Below are positions 20,397-31,077 of a stretch of 34,184 nucleotides of DNA, one piece after another. The stretch covers positions 1 through 34,184 of the forward strand of contig LLCB01000458.1 of NCBI GenBank assembly GCA_001414345.1, in the 5' to 3' direction. Source of the DNA: Hymenoscyphus infarciens (lineage: Eukaryota > Ascomycota > Leotiomycetes > Helotiales > Helotiaceae). The translations under genes and the position numbers were made by a program. The notes under the pieces were generated by a model, which was not told the origin of the DNA, ran no database searches, and was given only the letters and a program-made list of their open reading frames with translations. Position 1 is the first letter of the stretch, and every line of letters starts with the position of its first letter.

Positions 20397-21415
20397 TGAA
20401 GACAAGAAAAGGAAGGAGAGGCTATGGAATGAAAGGGTTTACGTACAGCATCCATATTGATCGAGAGAGATTTACCCATGGTTGATCGGGGTTTGAAACA
20501 GATCCAACGACAGAGATTAATTCTCCAATGGCGATTAGTGATACACTTCCACTAGTGAGTTTTGAATTCGTGGATATTGAGGGTCGAGGGGAAACTTACA
20601 AGAGTCTCAATCCGAACAATACCATGACGGTTATTCTTGTATGTCTTGCTACATTTAATCCCCAGATAGTTGGTAGAATTCCGGTGGCTAGAATCGCATC
20701 GCTCAGGATGTTGAAGGCGATTATTGGGTAATGAAGATATCCATGCGTTTGACACTGTTCTGGGACGAATATCCACGGTTTGGGAACTCCGCATTGAAAG
20801 GCGATAGCGAAGAAAGAGAAGATACTCCAAAGAATGACCATGCCGTATCCGAACTTGAAACTTCGGGAGTCGCTTTGTGCTATTCGTTTTAATAGCATGA
20901 TTACTGAGAATTTAGACGCCGTCATGGAAAGAATGCTGGCAAGTTGGGAGGCATAGATTAGCTGTTTGTGAGGTTAATTAGTGTATTCTCAAATTGATTG
21001 ACATATTTGTAGAGGGAATCGTTGATATAGTGGAAGAATATTGACTCACTTTGTAATAAGAATCTAGCTCTTGTTTGGTGATAACTTCAATATGCTTCCC
21101 CAAGCCAACTAGAACTGCCCTGTATATACATATTGAGGTTGCACCTGCGAGAAACTAGTTGATGTCAATTAATATATTCTCCCCGCAACATGCAACGTGC
21201 GGGTCTTGTAATTTGTCAAGTGGAAGAGTACTTACGGATGCCACATAGAAAAAGGCATCATCACGTTGGAATTCAACGCGCTGTTTTGATGCAACTATTG
21301 ACCTGATCCCAGAAACTGATAATGAAATGATGATAGTACACAATGCTGCAACGACTGCTACTCCTCCATGATCCTCGCTCGTCAGTCGAAAGAATGGCGG
21401 CAACTTCTCGTCCAT
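19652..21415 (-). CDS. SAT4-type fungal rhodopsin-fold membrane protein (PTH11-like)
   Basis: Five exons are predicted: 21415-21236, 21154-21050, 20961-20600, 20551-20447 and 20288-19652; the sum is 1389 nt, 462 residues. All junctions keep frame, with donors GTAAGT, GTGAGT, GTAAGT and GTACGT. The order of elements fits the family: LTSEDHGG before helix 1, GLGKHIEV after helix 2, SQLASILSMTASKFSVIMLLKRI as helix 3, an extracellular QCGVPKPWIFVPEQC segment with two cysteines, and HYPIIAFNILSDAILATGILPTIW. The tail after STIPRTHSFWSSLTTG is about 180 residues, S/R-rich and presumably cytoplasmic. These proteins have no settled biochemical role; PTH11 of Magnaporthe is a surface-sensing receptor in a related group. 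Intron 4 is 158 nt and carries a 22-base C tract on the coding strand. Confidence 0.82.
20370..20391. repeat. 22-base G homopolymer inside an intron
   Basis: The tract reads C22 on the coding strand and lies in intron 4 (20446-20289) of the SAT4-type gene. Such tracts are prone to length error, so the exact count is uncertain. Confidence 0.85.
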
Positions 21416-23145
21416 GTTGGCAAATTGTAAAGTACCTCCGTACCGTCAAGTCTCGGTCTCTGTAGATATAAAAATCTCGGCTCGTGTTACGCCTGAAGAG
21501 AAGACCGAGGCGACGAACAGATGGTCATGTACAAGAGACGTGGGCCGTTCCGTAGCCGCTGCCGCTGCCGCAAATCAAAAATAGGAAAAGATGGCCATTG
21601 AAGAGGAAAGAATGAGAGGTCCGGTCCGTGTTGTCCAACAATCCCCAACCAGACCCCATCGAAGCCAATCGCTTCGATGAAAATCATCGTACCAATCACG
21701 GATGACGGCGCGGGTTGTACCCAGAAGCCCCTGAGAAGAAAGCAAAGCAACTCAGCTGCCGCGACCCGGTAGGATACGGGAGTCCCTCATTCGATTTCCT
21801 GGGGTTGACCTGCTGCAGGGGGATTGCCCACAGGACTGGGCTCTGTTCCCGTATCGCAGGCCTCGTTCTATCTCGAAATAATGCGTTGTTTACAAAATGG
21901 GATGGCATCACAACCAGGCGGCTCACGAGATGAGACCTGAAACAGAAAAAGCAAAAAATACAGATGACTCCCAGCGGATTTGAAAATTGACGATGAAAGT
22001 AATAAAGTGACTGAATCCCATTAGGGAGGGAGAAAGGAGAAAAAGAAACCCCCAAGAGTCTCACAATCACAGCTGGTGGAGTACTAGCAGGTGACATGGG
22101 AGGCCCTAGTAAGGCCTAGTGGCCCGCGGGAAAGGGAAGTCTTCCGGCAAGCTTGATGAACGACGGGACCAGGTTCTGGGCACGCGAGCACTGTGAATTC
22201 CTACACTAGTATTTCTACCGGTATGCAAATCAATCCTTTCAACTAGTCCGATGAAAAGTGACAAAAATAGTGAGCTGATTTTTGACAATGGGCTTGAGCC
22301 TTGTTGATATTCGTTTAATGTCTTAGTCAACTGCTCGATTGGGATAAATTAAGGCTGATCCCGGCAGCACGTGACTAAGACAGACAACCTTAAATCGACG
22401 ATCGAAGATCACCGCTTCTTTTTTCACCAACCAGGAGTTCCGGAGGCACAAGTGTGGCCATTTCCTTCCTTTTTTCCTCAATAATACGGAGTCATTTTCT
22501 CCAATCAATTTATCATTTGCCCGAAGCACTTGTCGTTTCGCGTTCGCGAGAGAGGATGCTGATCGTTGCTTGCCCGATTTCCTTTCCATTTCTTTGTCAG
22601 ATTATCTTTCGCGTGGGGGTGTGCTCAGTCTGCCGCAAATGTCAAAATGCAACCCAAGTTTTGGAGCCCGGTAACGTATGGGAGGAAAGCATAAAAGCCA
22701 AATGTGACATTGTTCTCTTGGCCGGCCAGTTATGCCTGCATTTGCAGCAAACCCCCTGGCCTTCCCGATGCACCCCTACGAGCCGTAGCCGAGTAAGCTT
22801 TCTCCAGAGTTGGGAGAAGCGAAGCTCTCCCAGGCTGTTGCGGGCTGTTCCCAAAGACGTGGAAAACTCCACACCGCCGCCATCTGCTGGAGAAACGGGT
22901 TAAAGCCTCCGGAGGTAATAGTCTAGAGTGGCCTCTTGCTCCGATCGATGATTAAAATAGCGTCGCGTCGTGGTTGTATCAGCGATATCGAGTTTGTCCG
23001 TAAACCAGCATCCAGAGCCTTCTTGCTTTGGCTGGCGATCGACCTCTTCATCGTGCCCTTTAGGCTTTTACTCGTTTTATCGATAGGGACAACAATCGGC
23101 CTGAGACAGCCAACCTTGTTTTTGTACTTCCATCTTTGAGTCGCA
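21416..23145. promoter_or_regulatory. Divergent intergenic region, 1.7 kb, upstream of SAT4-type gene and permease
   Basis: No gene is supported. A CACGTGAC (Cbf1-like) sequence lies at 22370-22377, and a CGATAG, which fits the GATA-factor site core HGATAR, lies about 65 bp before the permease start. Short GCC/GCT repeats occur near 21555. Open frames such as 22454-22903 show no domain. Confidence 0.4.
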
Positions 23146-24924
23146 ATGGAGACAGATTACAAGACAGAAAACGTTCTTACCGTTCAAGATGTTGAAGAAA
23201 ACAAAGGGAGCAGTAGTAGCCTCAATGGACCGAAGTCCCCCATACAGTCCGAAGAGAGCGGTGGAGCTGGTGTTCTCGAGGTATGATTTCTCTTGTATGA
23301 GCCATTGGGACAATTGACTCAAATCTATAGCGCTATATTAACCCAACCGCTATCATAAACTTTGGGTTTACGCTTCAGGCAGCTTGGGAAGCTTCGGCGT
23401 CTTCAATTCAATTCAGTCTTCTGAACGGTGGGCCGGCATCGCTCGTTTATGGCAGTATCGTAGCCGGAATTGGCTCAACAGCAATAGCTACCTCACTTGC
23501 AGAAATGGCATCACTGTAATTCAGTCATACTCGAAGAGTCTGTAGCAGATGCTAATTGACAAATAGTGATCCTGTTGTTGGAGCCCAATATCGATGGTCC
23601 GCGGCCTTTGCACCGAGTAACCCCGCATTCTGGGGACTTTTCCAAGGGTGAGATTTAGTTCCATCTTCACGTAAATACACGGAGGCCTAACAAATAATAG
23701 ATGGATTACAGTATGGGCGTGGATCACAGTGACAGCAGCTAGCCCAGCATATTTATCGAACATTGTAACCGGTCTTGTTGTCTTCAACTACCCAGAATAC
23801 GAACCTCAACGATGGCACGGAACACTTATAATGTGGGCATTCGTCATATTGCCGGTTGTGTTCAACTTTTGGTTTCGAAAGATGTTGAACACACTGGAAA
23901 TGATAGGAGGGATCTGCCACGTTCTCTTCTTCATTGTGTCACTCGTCACTTTGGTTGTGCTGGCTGAACGTAGCACAGCCAGCTTTGTGTTCAACAATCT
24001 TTGGAACAGTTATAGTGGATGGGAGAATCCAGGAGTAGCTTTCAGTCTCGGGATCATCACTGTGACCTTTCCCATTACTTCCTTTGACGGAGTATTGCAC
24101 ATGAGTAAGTCTATCTCCAAATTTATGATCGCAACTCACGACATGCTAATGCTTTTGTAGGTGATGAAGTCAAAGGTGCTAAGACGCAGGTTCCGCACAG
24201 CATGATCACGGCAGTTGTATTAAACAGCATTATGCAATTTGCTTTCATGGTTGCACTCATGTTCAACGTCGGAAATGTCAAGGCAGTCACTAATACCCCC
24301 ACACTTCTCCCAATCATCGAGGTGTACTACCAAGCAACCAAATCCAAGCCTGCTACGAACATACTGGTGGTTATGATCGCCTTCATCCTCTTCATTTCAC
24401 TCTTCAATATCTTTGCTTCAGTCTCCAGACTGACATGGGCATTTGCGCGAGACAACGGCTTGCCATTCTCGGAAACATTCTCCTACGTTCACCCTACGCT
24501 CAAAATCCCGATCAACTCACTCCTACTTGTTGGATTTATCTGTTGTCTCCTGGCAATAATCAATATCGCATCCTCGACCGCCTTTAACGCCCTTATATCT
24601 CTTCCAACAATCGCATTATACATTTCGTACTTCATACCCATCCTCTTCCTCGTCATCAGAAAATTACAAAATCGTCACCCGGCATACGGACCATTCAAAC
24701 TTGGTCGTTGGGGACTCCCAATCAACTTGTTCTCACTAGTATACATTATTTACATTCTCGTCTTCTTACCGTTCCCAAGCATGAGGCCTGTTACTGCTCT
24801 CAACATGAATTATGCGGGACCACTTGTGGGAGCGGTGATCGTCATTGCATTGGGCGACTGGTTCCTATCTGGAAGAAAAAGATTTCAAGTACCCATCGCT
24901 CGGGCTACGAAAGGTGATGAATGA
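23146..24924 (+). CDS. Amino acid/choline-type permease (APC superfamily, fungal ACT family)
   Basis: Exons 23146-23280, 23331-23515, 23567-23647, 23701-24104 and 24161-24924 encode 522 residues. Introns are 50, 51, 53 and 56 nt, and every junction restores the frame. After a polar N-terminal tail of ~45 residues, the first helices read NFGFTLQAAWEASASSIQF and GSIVAGIGSTAIATSLAEM. The hallmark stretch PVVGAQYRWSAAFAPSNPAF and then WITVWAWITVTAASPAY are typical of yeast-type GABA/choline permeases, as are DGVLHMSDEVKGAKTQVPHSM and FARDNGLPFSETFSYVHP. Twelve membrane segments are expected. It should import an amino acid, GABA or choline with a cation across the plasma membrane; the exact substrate cannot be told from sequence. 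Confidence 0.93.
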
Positions 24925-25478
24925 GGGGGGTTTTCAATGTTGCAAGAATGATGTGGAATGATGAAATGAAGGGATGGAAATGATTGGATAGGTTTGTGGC
25001 AGTAGTGGACACGATAATTATGTACAAGTGACCTAGTTTGATACAAACATGCACAGTCCAGAGCGAACTGCACCTTCGTTCCCAGTACGGGTAATGAAAA
25101 CTTCTCAAACATTCGTTTCCTTTTCCTCTTTGCCCCTGCGAGATAACTAGCCCCGCGGAAACTAGATAAGGATGCCCCCGCATCTGTGACACCACAAGAA
25201 GTGGGAGGAATTCATAATGGCAACTAGGTTGTAGGGTGCATATGCACTGTAACCCTGAACGGGTGCACTATGCAGATGCGGCTGCACAAGTGTGCACACC
25301 TTTTCGGCAGAAGTTGAGAATATTAGAGTCCAATCATCTGCAATACAACCCAATCGTAAAACACAACGTCTTCCGTCCGCTTTATTGGATTTTCTTGGAA
25401 GGGGCTTACCGTTTTCCTTCCGAGAACACCCAAGGATATTGTCGTCGTTACACTGAAGCAAAACCCGGAGGACTCGAG
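24925..25478. other. Intergenic region between permease and P450 genes
   Basis: The P450 frame is open upstream to 25236, but its first good start is at 25479. No other feature is seen. The two genes run in the same direction 554 bp apart. Confidence 0.5.
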
Positions 25479-27417
25479 ATGCAGATCTCGGAGGTTATGT
25501 ACGATGCTTGGGTTGGTGTAACCTATCTTGAGCTTATCTTTTATCTCACCTTGGCGGGTTTTGTCTACGTAAGTCACCTACTCTCGGAAAAATGAGACTT
25601 GGATAATTTCCTGATTCATCTTTCAGTTCCTCGTCGTCTTCACCTATCGACTTACCCTCCACCCCCTCGCTAAATATCCTGGACCGTTTTGGGCACGTAT
25701 CTCAGACTGGCCGCTGGTAATTCATTGTTGGAGAGGAGATCGTCATCTCTGGGAATATCAAAATCATGAAAAATATGGTACTATGTCGCCCAATTCCTTG
25801 TTCTATCTCCGTCACTTCCCACTGAAAATCAAATTTTAACCCTAATACAGGCCCAATATTCCGCTACGGCGCCAACTCCCTCTCTTTCTCTTCCCCCTCG
25901 ACCATCCCGGTACTCCACGGCCCAAAAGCAAACGTGCAAAAGGGGTCCTGGTATAAAACCCTGGATATCTCTGCCGGTGCACCTTCAATTCAGTAAGCGT
26001 TATTCTTCTTTTTGTATTCCCCTTTTAGGTTCGTGTTTTAAATATTTGTATTCCGATTTTAGCTGGTTAGAGTAAATTTACTGTCCCTCGAGTCCATTCA
26101 ACCTTTCCATTTTTCGACAAAATGATTTATGTTGATACAATGGTCTTTAGAATGGAAAGAAATAAAACCCAACACGCCCTCCGGAGGCGTTTTCTCTCTC
26201 CAGCTTTTTCTCAACAAGCCCTAAAAGAAGCGGAGAAACTCATAACCCTCAGCGCCATAAAACTCGTTCGAGGATTGAGTGCTTATCCAGAAACACCCCA
26301 GAATATGGGCGAATGGGCAACCTGGTTCGGTTTTGATTTCATCTCTGACCTGGGCTATGGAGAGAGTTTTGGGATGTTAGATGATCATCACCTAGACCAT
26401 CCAGAGGAAGGTACGAGATGGATTCCAGAAGTCTTGAAGAGTGCTTCTCGGTTCTTGTATTATGTCGGCTATCTACCATTTATCGACCTCATACGTCCCC
26501 TCATTGGTTCCAAAATCCAGGATTATATCGGCGGACGAGAAGCTGCCGATTCGTTGAAATACACCGAGCTGGCGAATTCACGACTTGCGAAGCGGATGGA
26601 ACTTGAGAACCAACTCCAAAGAGAACGAGAGGAAAAGGGGCAGGTGGAAGAGAAAGGAGGGAGAAGAGATACGTTTCATTACCTCTTGAACAGCCGCGAT
26701 CCAGTTACCGGAAAGAAATTCTCGAAGGAAGAGCTCCAAGCCGACTCCGCATTAATAATTGCAGCTGGAAGCGATGGTGTTGGACTTACGCTTTCAGCAA
26801 GCATCTTTTACCTTCTCAAAAACCCGATGACCCTTCAACATCTCGTTGCCGAGATCCGTTCATCGTTTGGAAGTGTGGAAGAGATCAGGAATCCGATGTT
26901 AAATACACTCGAGTATTTACATGCATGCATTGAAGAAACCCTCCGTTTGAATCCACCGAAAGCTAGTTCCCTTCCAAGAGAGGTATTGAAAGGAGGACTA
27001 GAAATCGATGGGATGTTCATACCCGAAGGAATTACACTCGGCTCACCACTTTACGTACTCCACCACGATCCTGTGGTTTTCCCAGAGCCTTGGGAATTCA
27101 AGCCTGAACGTTGGATGCTCTCGAATTCTTCAACCTCTCCACAAGCACGCGAAAAATTGTCCGCGGCAAAAGCAACAAGTATACCTTTTCTTGTTGGACC
27201 TCTGAATTGTATCGGCAAGAATATGTCATACATAGCTCTCAAACTCGCATTGGTACATTTGCTTTGGGGGTATGATGTTAGGATCTCCGGGGAGTTGACA
27301 GGTGGTGGGTCGAAAGAGGGCGTTGAAGGAAGGAGAAGGGAGGGCGAGTATCAGATGTGGGATTGGATTTTGGGGTTTAGAGATGGACCTATGGTTGAAG
27401 TTAGGGCGAGGGAGTGA
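25479..27417 (+). CDS. Cytochrome P450 monooxygenase with atypical I-helix and heme loop
   Basis: Exons 25479-25568, 25627-25777, 25851-25992 and 26151-27417 encode 549 residues. Junctions join GFVY to FLVV, EKY-G to PIFRYG, and PSI-Q to MERNKTQHALRRR. The third intron is 158 nt; its acceptor TTTAG at 26150 is the one that keeps phase and restores the usual H-A-x-x-R-R segment. A membrane anchor covers about 14-36 and the proline hinge is YPGPFW (47-52). The K-helix ExxR is E390-R393, followed by the PERW segment. The heme loop is FLVGPLNCIG (474-483) with ligand C481; the usual arginine two before the cysteine is leucine (L479). The I-helix reads AAGSDGVG (332-339), with glycine 337 where the oxygen-activating threonine normally stands. 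It resembles fungal P450s of the isotrichodermin-hydroxylase or benzoate-hydroxylase type. The substrate is unknown. Confidence 0.88.
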
Positions 27418-27824
27418 TTTCTAGGAGGGGTTCCATGAGTACTGGGCTGGTGGGATGGTTTGATGCTGTGATGGAGGGAAATGACTTATGAATAATGAGG
27501 CGCTGTATGTGATGCGAGGCAACTGGGAAAGGGAAGACTCAGTCGAAAATATACCCGATACTCCATACCAGTCTAAGATTTCCATAAGTTCTCGGGGCGT
27601 CACTGGCACTCAATTTCAAGTGTATAACGGCTGAAGGCAATCAATCACATGTGAATAGCGTTGAGTTGGTGGCGTATGTTCGCTGTCGTGTAGCCGGGGA
27701 AGTTTCGGGAGTTATTCTCTGATCACCTAAGATGAAAAGAATACCCAACTAGTCAAAAGTGCTCTCTTAAGTAATTTCTCGCCCCGTAAATAATAGCCTT
27801 GATGTTTTGTTAGAAAATTAGAGT
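27418..27824. other. Intergenic region downstream of P450
   Basis: Nothing recognisable in these 407 bp. An ATG at 27731 opens only six codons. Confidence 0.5.
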
Positions 27825-28834
27825 GTGAATCTGCTAAACGTCCTCTCAAGAATTGTTGCCTCCTTCATGAAATTCTCGGGAACCACTTCAATCCATGCCA
27901 TCATCCTCGCCGTCGTGTCCAAAAACTCTCTGCCAGACCTCGATGCCATTGCCATATGGGCAATCGTTAGTGCAGGTTGCCTAGTCACGCAGCCCGTAGT
28001 GGGGTTCTCCATGGCCATGAGAGACCTCCCAACGAGGCGTGTTTTTAAGTTGTGGGGGTTGCTTGTTGTGATAGCCTCGGTTTGTTCGATTATAGCGTGC
28101 TTGAGGAGGTATCCTGAAAAAAAGGCGTATTGGTCTGAAGAAGGGGTGTTGCTAAGGGAGCAAAATCAGGCTGATATGGGAAGGTTGAATTGCGCTTATT
28201 CTTGTTTCTCAAGCACTCAATTGGGATCTGGGAGCGAGATTATTTCTGTAACCAGAGGTTTTCTTGGACTACGAGGGCGATTTTATCTTGTTACGCTTTT
28301 TCGCTTTCTGTGGAGTGGGCGGAGACGGTCATTTCTTTCCAAATCTAAGGATGATCGCGCGGCGTCCAGAGAGTCACAGAAGACTTTGGATAAGAGAGAG
28401 GAATATAAACTTAGCTTTTGGGCGGGTAAATACAAGAGGAGTCTGGTTTGTTCATTACGAGGATATTCAATATCGTCCTTTTCTTCCTTTTGGTATATTC
28501 TAATGAGATGTTTATGTTTATGGACGGTGGGCCTCCTGATACAGAGCAAGCTTATGCTGTTGGACAATGGTCCGGTTGGGTGAGCACTATTCTTGTGATT
28601 ATTGCGTCTGCAATTGTACAGAAGTATTTGCCGACTTGGGAGGAACGGCAAAAAACGCTTTTGAGGGAGCAAATGGCTCGGAAGGCACGTCGGGCAGCGA
28701 GAGATAATTCCCAGAATCAAACACTGCAACTTGGCTGCAACACGAACGAGTCGCCAGAAGCTGTCAACACGACTCATAATGAGCTTGTTGTACCTCCGCC
28801 TCCATTAGCACAACTTCGATGCAAAACTCTGTAA
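27825..28834 (+). pseudogene. Damaged multi-pass membrane protein gene (fungal family of unknown function)
   Basis: The first part reads well from 27825: NLLNVLSRIVASFMKFSG, SIHAIILAVVSKNSLPDLDA, then AIWAIVSAGCLVTQPVVGF, and NCAYSCFSSTQ near 28190-28215. The C-terminal part, with a membrane helix (FNIVLFFLLVYSNEMFMF) and GGPPDTEQAYAVGQWSGW, lies in a different frame from about 28430 to 28834. The order of these blocks matches a fungal integral membrane family I recall, with a GQWGPWVG-type end, so the two parts belong to one gene with a frame change near 28440. The family-like N-terminus starts on GTG (27825) rather than ATG; the next in-frame ATG is 27867. Splicing could fix the frame only by removing the helix (donor GTTTGT near 28446, acceptor near 28505). 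I favour a pseudogene or a sequencing indel. Confidence 0.55.
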
Positions 28835-30207
28835 CAAACATATATATTAGCTATTAGTGGAAAAATATTACTCTTCGTAGTGTCCAATTCAGCGTGAAAA
28901 TTGATTTAATCGAGTAATACTACCATTAATACGGGGTCACTTAAGCGAGAGCAAACCAAAAGCAAAGAAAAGGCGTAATTTTCGGGATCTACCTACCCTG
29001 ATAGTATTGTTTTCTACTTATCTCAATGCAATACTCAGGGGTACGTGAGACATTACCTTACTCTCTCCACGTTACGCCGAGTGTTTGTTTTAACGCTATC
29101 TTAAGCTTAAATTCTGGCATCGCTTCTTCAGAAACATTATGAGAATAGAATGGAGTAGAGTAGAGTAGAGAAATTATCATTACGTTACTTTACTCACACT
29201 GCTCAGAGTACTACACACGTCAGCCCAGAAGTTTGTGTTTACAATGCTTACAACACATCACGTTTTAAAACCCAAACTAAAATAGTTAAGTAGGTGACCT
29301 CGTAAACGGGAAACAATCCTCGCTTTTCTATCACCTCTCCTGATAACAAGCCGCGTACCAACCACTTTTCTACTCTACTTCTCCATTATTTCCCTCCTTA
29401 CAATCAACGCAGTGTTTCAAATGTAACAATTTTACCAAGACCTTCTATATTTTCCCAAAACAGCCTACTTCATAATTTTAAAGAAGTCCTACCCAACCTT
29501 ATGAAATATTATTTCTAGCCAGTAGAAAAAGGATGTCCAGCGAGGAGATATTTCTAGGCAACCGAACAAAGAAACCTTGTTTCCCATACTCTACTAACTA
29601 CTAATACACCCCTTTCCCAAGCCATCCGCAGATAACCCACTCATAACACGACTGTTCCCCACTCATAATGTAACCCAGAAGCTAACCACGTCAATCCCCT
29701 AACCGTCCACAAATAACCAAAACAACAGCTCGAATTTTTTCCCGGTGTGAAGCTATTTGTAGATAACCTACCAATACCCCATTTATTCCCACTCATCACA
29801 CTTTTCCCGGACAACCCCGGAATATCCATATCAATAGCCTTCTCTTTCACAGATAACCTACCAACATCTCGATTTTTCCCCCTGTCTGGAGACTGGGGTT
29901 ATTTACACACACACTCCCTAAGCGGACAGTTAACGTACAGAAAGCTTTTGGGATTGCCAACTAGTAAGGAAAGCCGTGGATGTGGTGGACATCGAGTAAT
30001 AAACAGATAGTAATATGAAAGTGGACGTGTAGACTTTGGTAACGAATAAATAAATAGTAATATTCAGCTTCGACAAGAGGAGCGCTTCGTTCCACATGTT
30101 GGCTTTTTGTTTATACACACCCGCATCGACGTTTTGGAATCCTAAGGATTGGTTTCTGAGTTTTTCCAAAAGAGCTATCTAACCCAGACTTTGTGGTAGA
30201 TCGTCTA
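28835..30207. other. Intergenic region, 1.4 kb, low complexity
   Basis: No gene is supported. A short GTAGA repeat lies near 29153-29172. A loose motif AGATAACC(T/C)ACC recurs near 29631, 29760 and 29851 but is too irregular to call a repeat family. The region ends at a TA flanking the second transposable element. Confidence 0.5.
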
Positions 30208-30728
30208 CAGTGAGTTGCGAGTTAAGCTTGAAATTGCCCACTTTTTTTATAATCTAAGCTTTTTAAAAAAGTCCTTGATTTCCCTCCTTTTTAGGCACTC
30301 TTTTACCTATTTATTAATAATAATATATATTAGTATACTCTAGATAATAGAAAACGAGAGCTCTATATGTCCTCTATTACTCTATAAACTTTATATGATA
30401 AAAATAGCTCATTTTATATCTGTCTTAATTTTTATAAGGTCTTAGCGTACCTTATCAATCGACCTTACTAGAGGTAGTGAAATTTTTTTTAAAAAAGGGG
30501 TTTTTTTTAAAAAATTATCTATTTTTTAGTTTACTTTTGTTATATTTACTTTAAATTAATAAGTAATATAGAAAAGAGATAATTAAATATAGTGCTTCTT
30601 TTTAGCTAAGCCTTGTCTCTTTTAGAGTACTTTTATTTTAAAGAAAAGAGGGAGAAAGCTTTTTTTTAAAAAAAGCTCGGATTATAAAAAAAGTGGGCAA
30701 ATTCAAGCTTAACTCGTAACTCACACTG
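30208..30728. mobile_element. 521-bp TA-flanked inverted-repeat element (second MITE)
   Basis: The terminal inverted repeats are about 58 bp long. They share CAGTG, then CGAGTTAAGCTTGAA, TTGCCCACTTTTTTTATAATC and AGCTTTTTT. They differ by one 2-base indel and a few substitutions. TA dinucleotides flank both ends (30206-30207 and 30729-30730), as for Tc1/mariner elements. The interior is AT-rich without any transposase frame. Its ends are unrelated to those of the element at 7676, so two families are present. Confidence 0.88.
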
Positions 30729-31077
30729 TATATGAAAGCACCGGTTAATCAAAGAGAGAAGTAATCATCCTTCACATCACGATTTCACAGGGAAAAGAAG
30801 CGAAGAAGGTTTTTTTTTCATATACAAGTTTCAATTATTTCCTCAATTCATGACTATCTCTCAATCACTCTCATCTGAACTCCGCTGGAAAGGCATTTGC
30901 TGTTTCCAATGCACCAGAATGCAACAAAACAGACCGCCGCTCAAAAGCTACCCAAACACCAAATGCACCAAATGCACCCAACGCGAAAAATAAACCCCCC
31001 CATGCTATGCAACAAAACACATATTCTTCATCATACACTTCTCCACCTTCCCAAACACCCATCCACCATCTCACAAT
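30729..31077. other. Intergenic region downstream of cdc6
   Basis: A short 3' region of the Cdc6 gene. It contains ATGCACCA-type near repeats at 30908-30980, and no gene. Confidence 0.5.

Noticed and set aside
22454..22903. 149-codon plus-strand frame upstream of the permease
   Set aside because: Irregular composition, no domain, and a position consistent with promoter sequence.
23146..27417. Permease plus P450 as a secondary-metabolite cluster
   Set aside because: No backbone enzyme (polyketide synthase, peptide synthetase or terpene synthase) or pathway regulator is in the window.
29630..29870. Recurring AGATAACC-type words as a CRISPR-like or satellite array
   Set aside because: Spacing and sequence are irregular, with only three or four loose copies in a eukaryotic genome.
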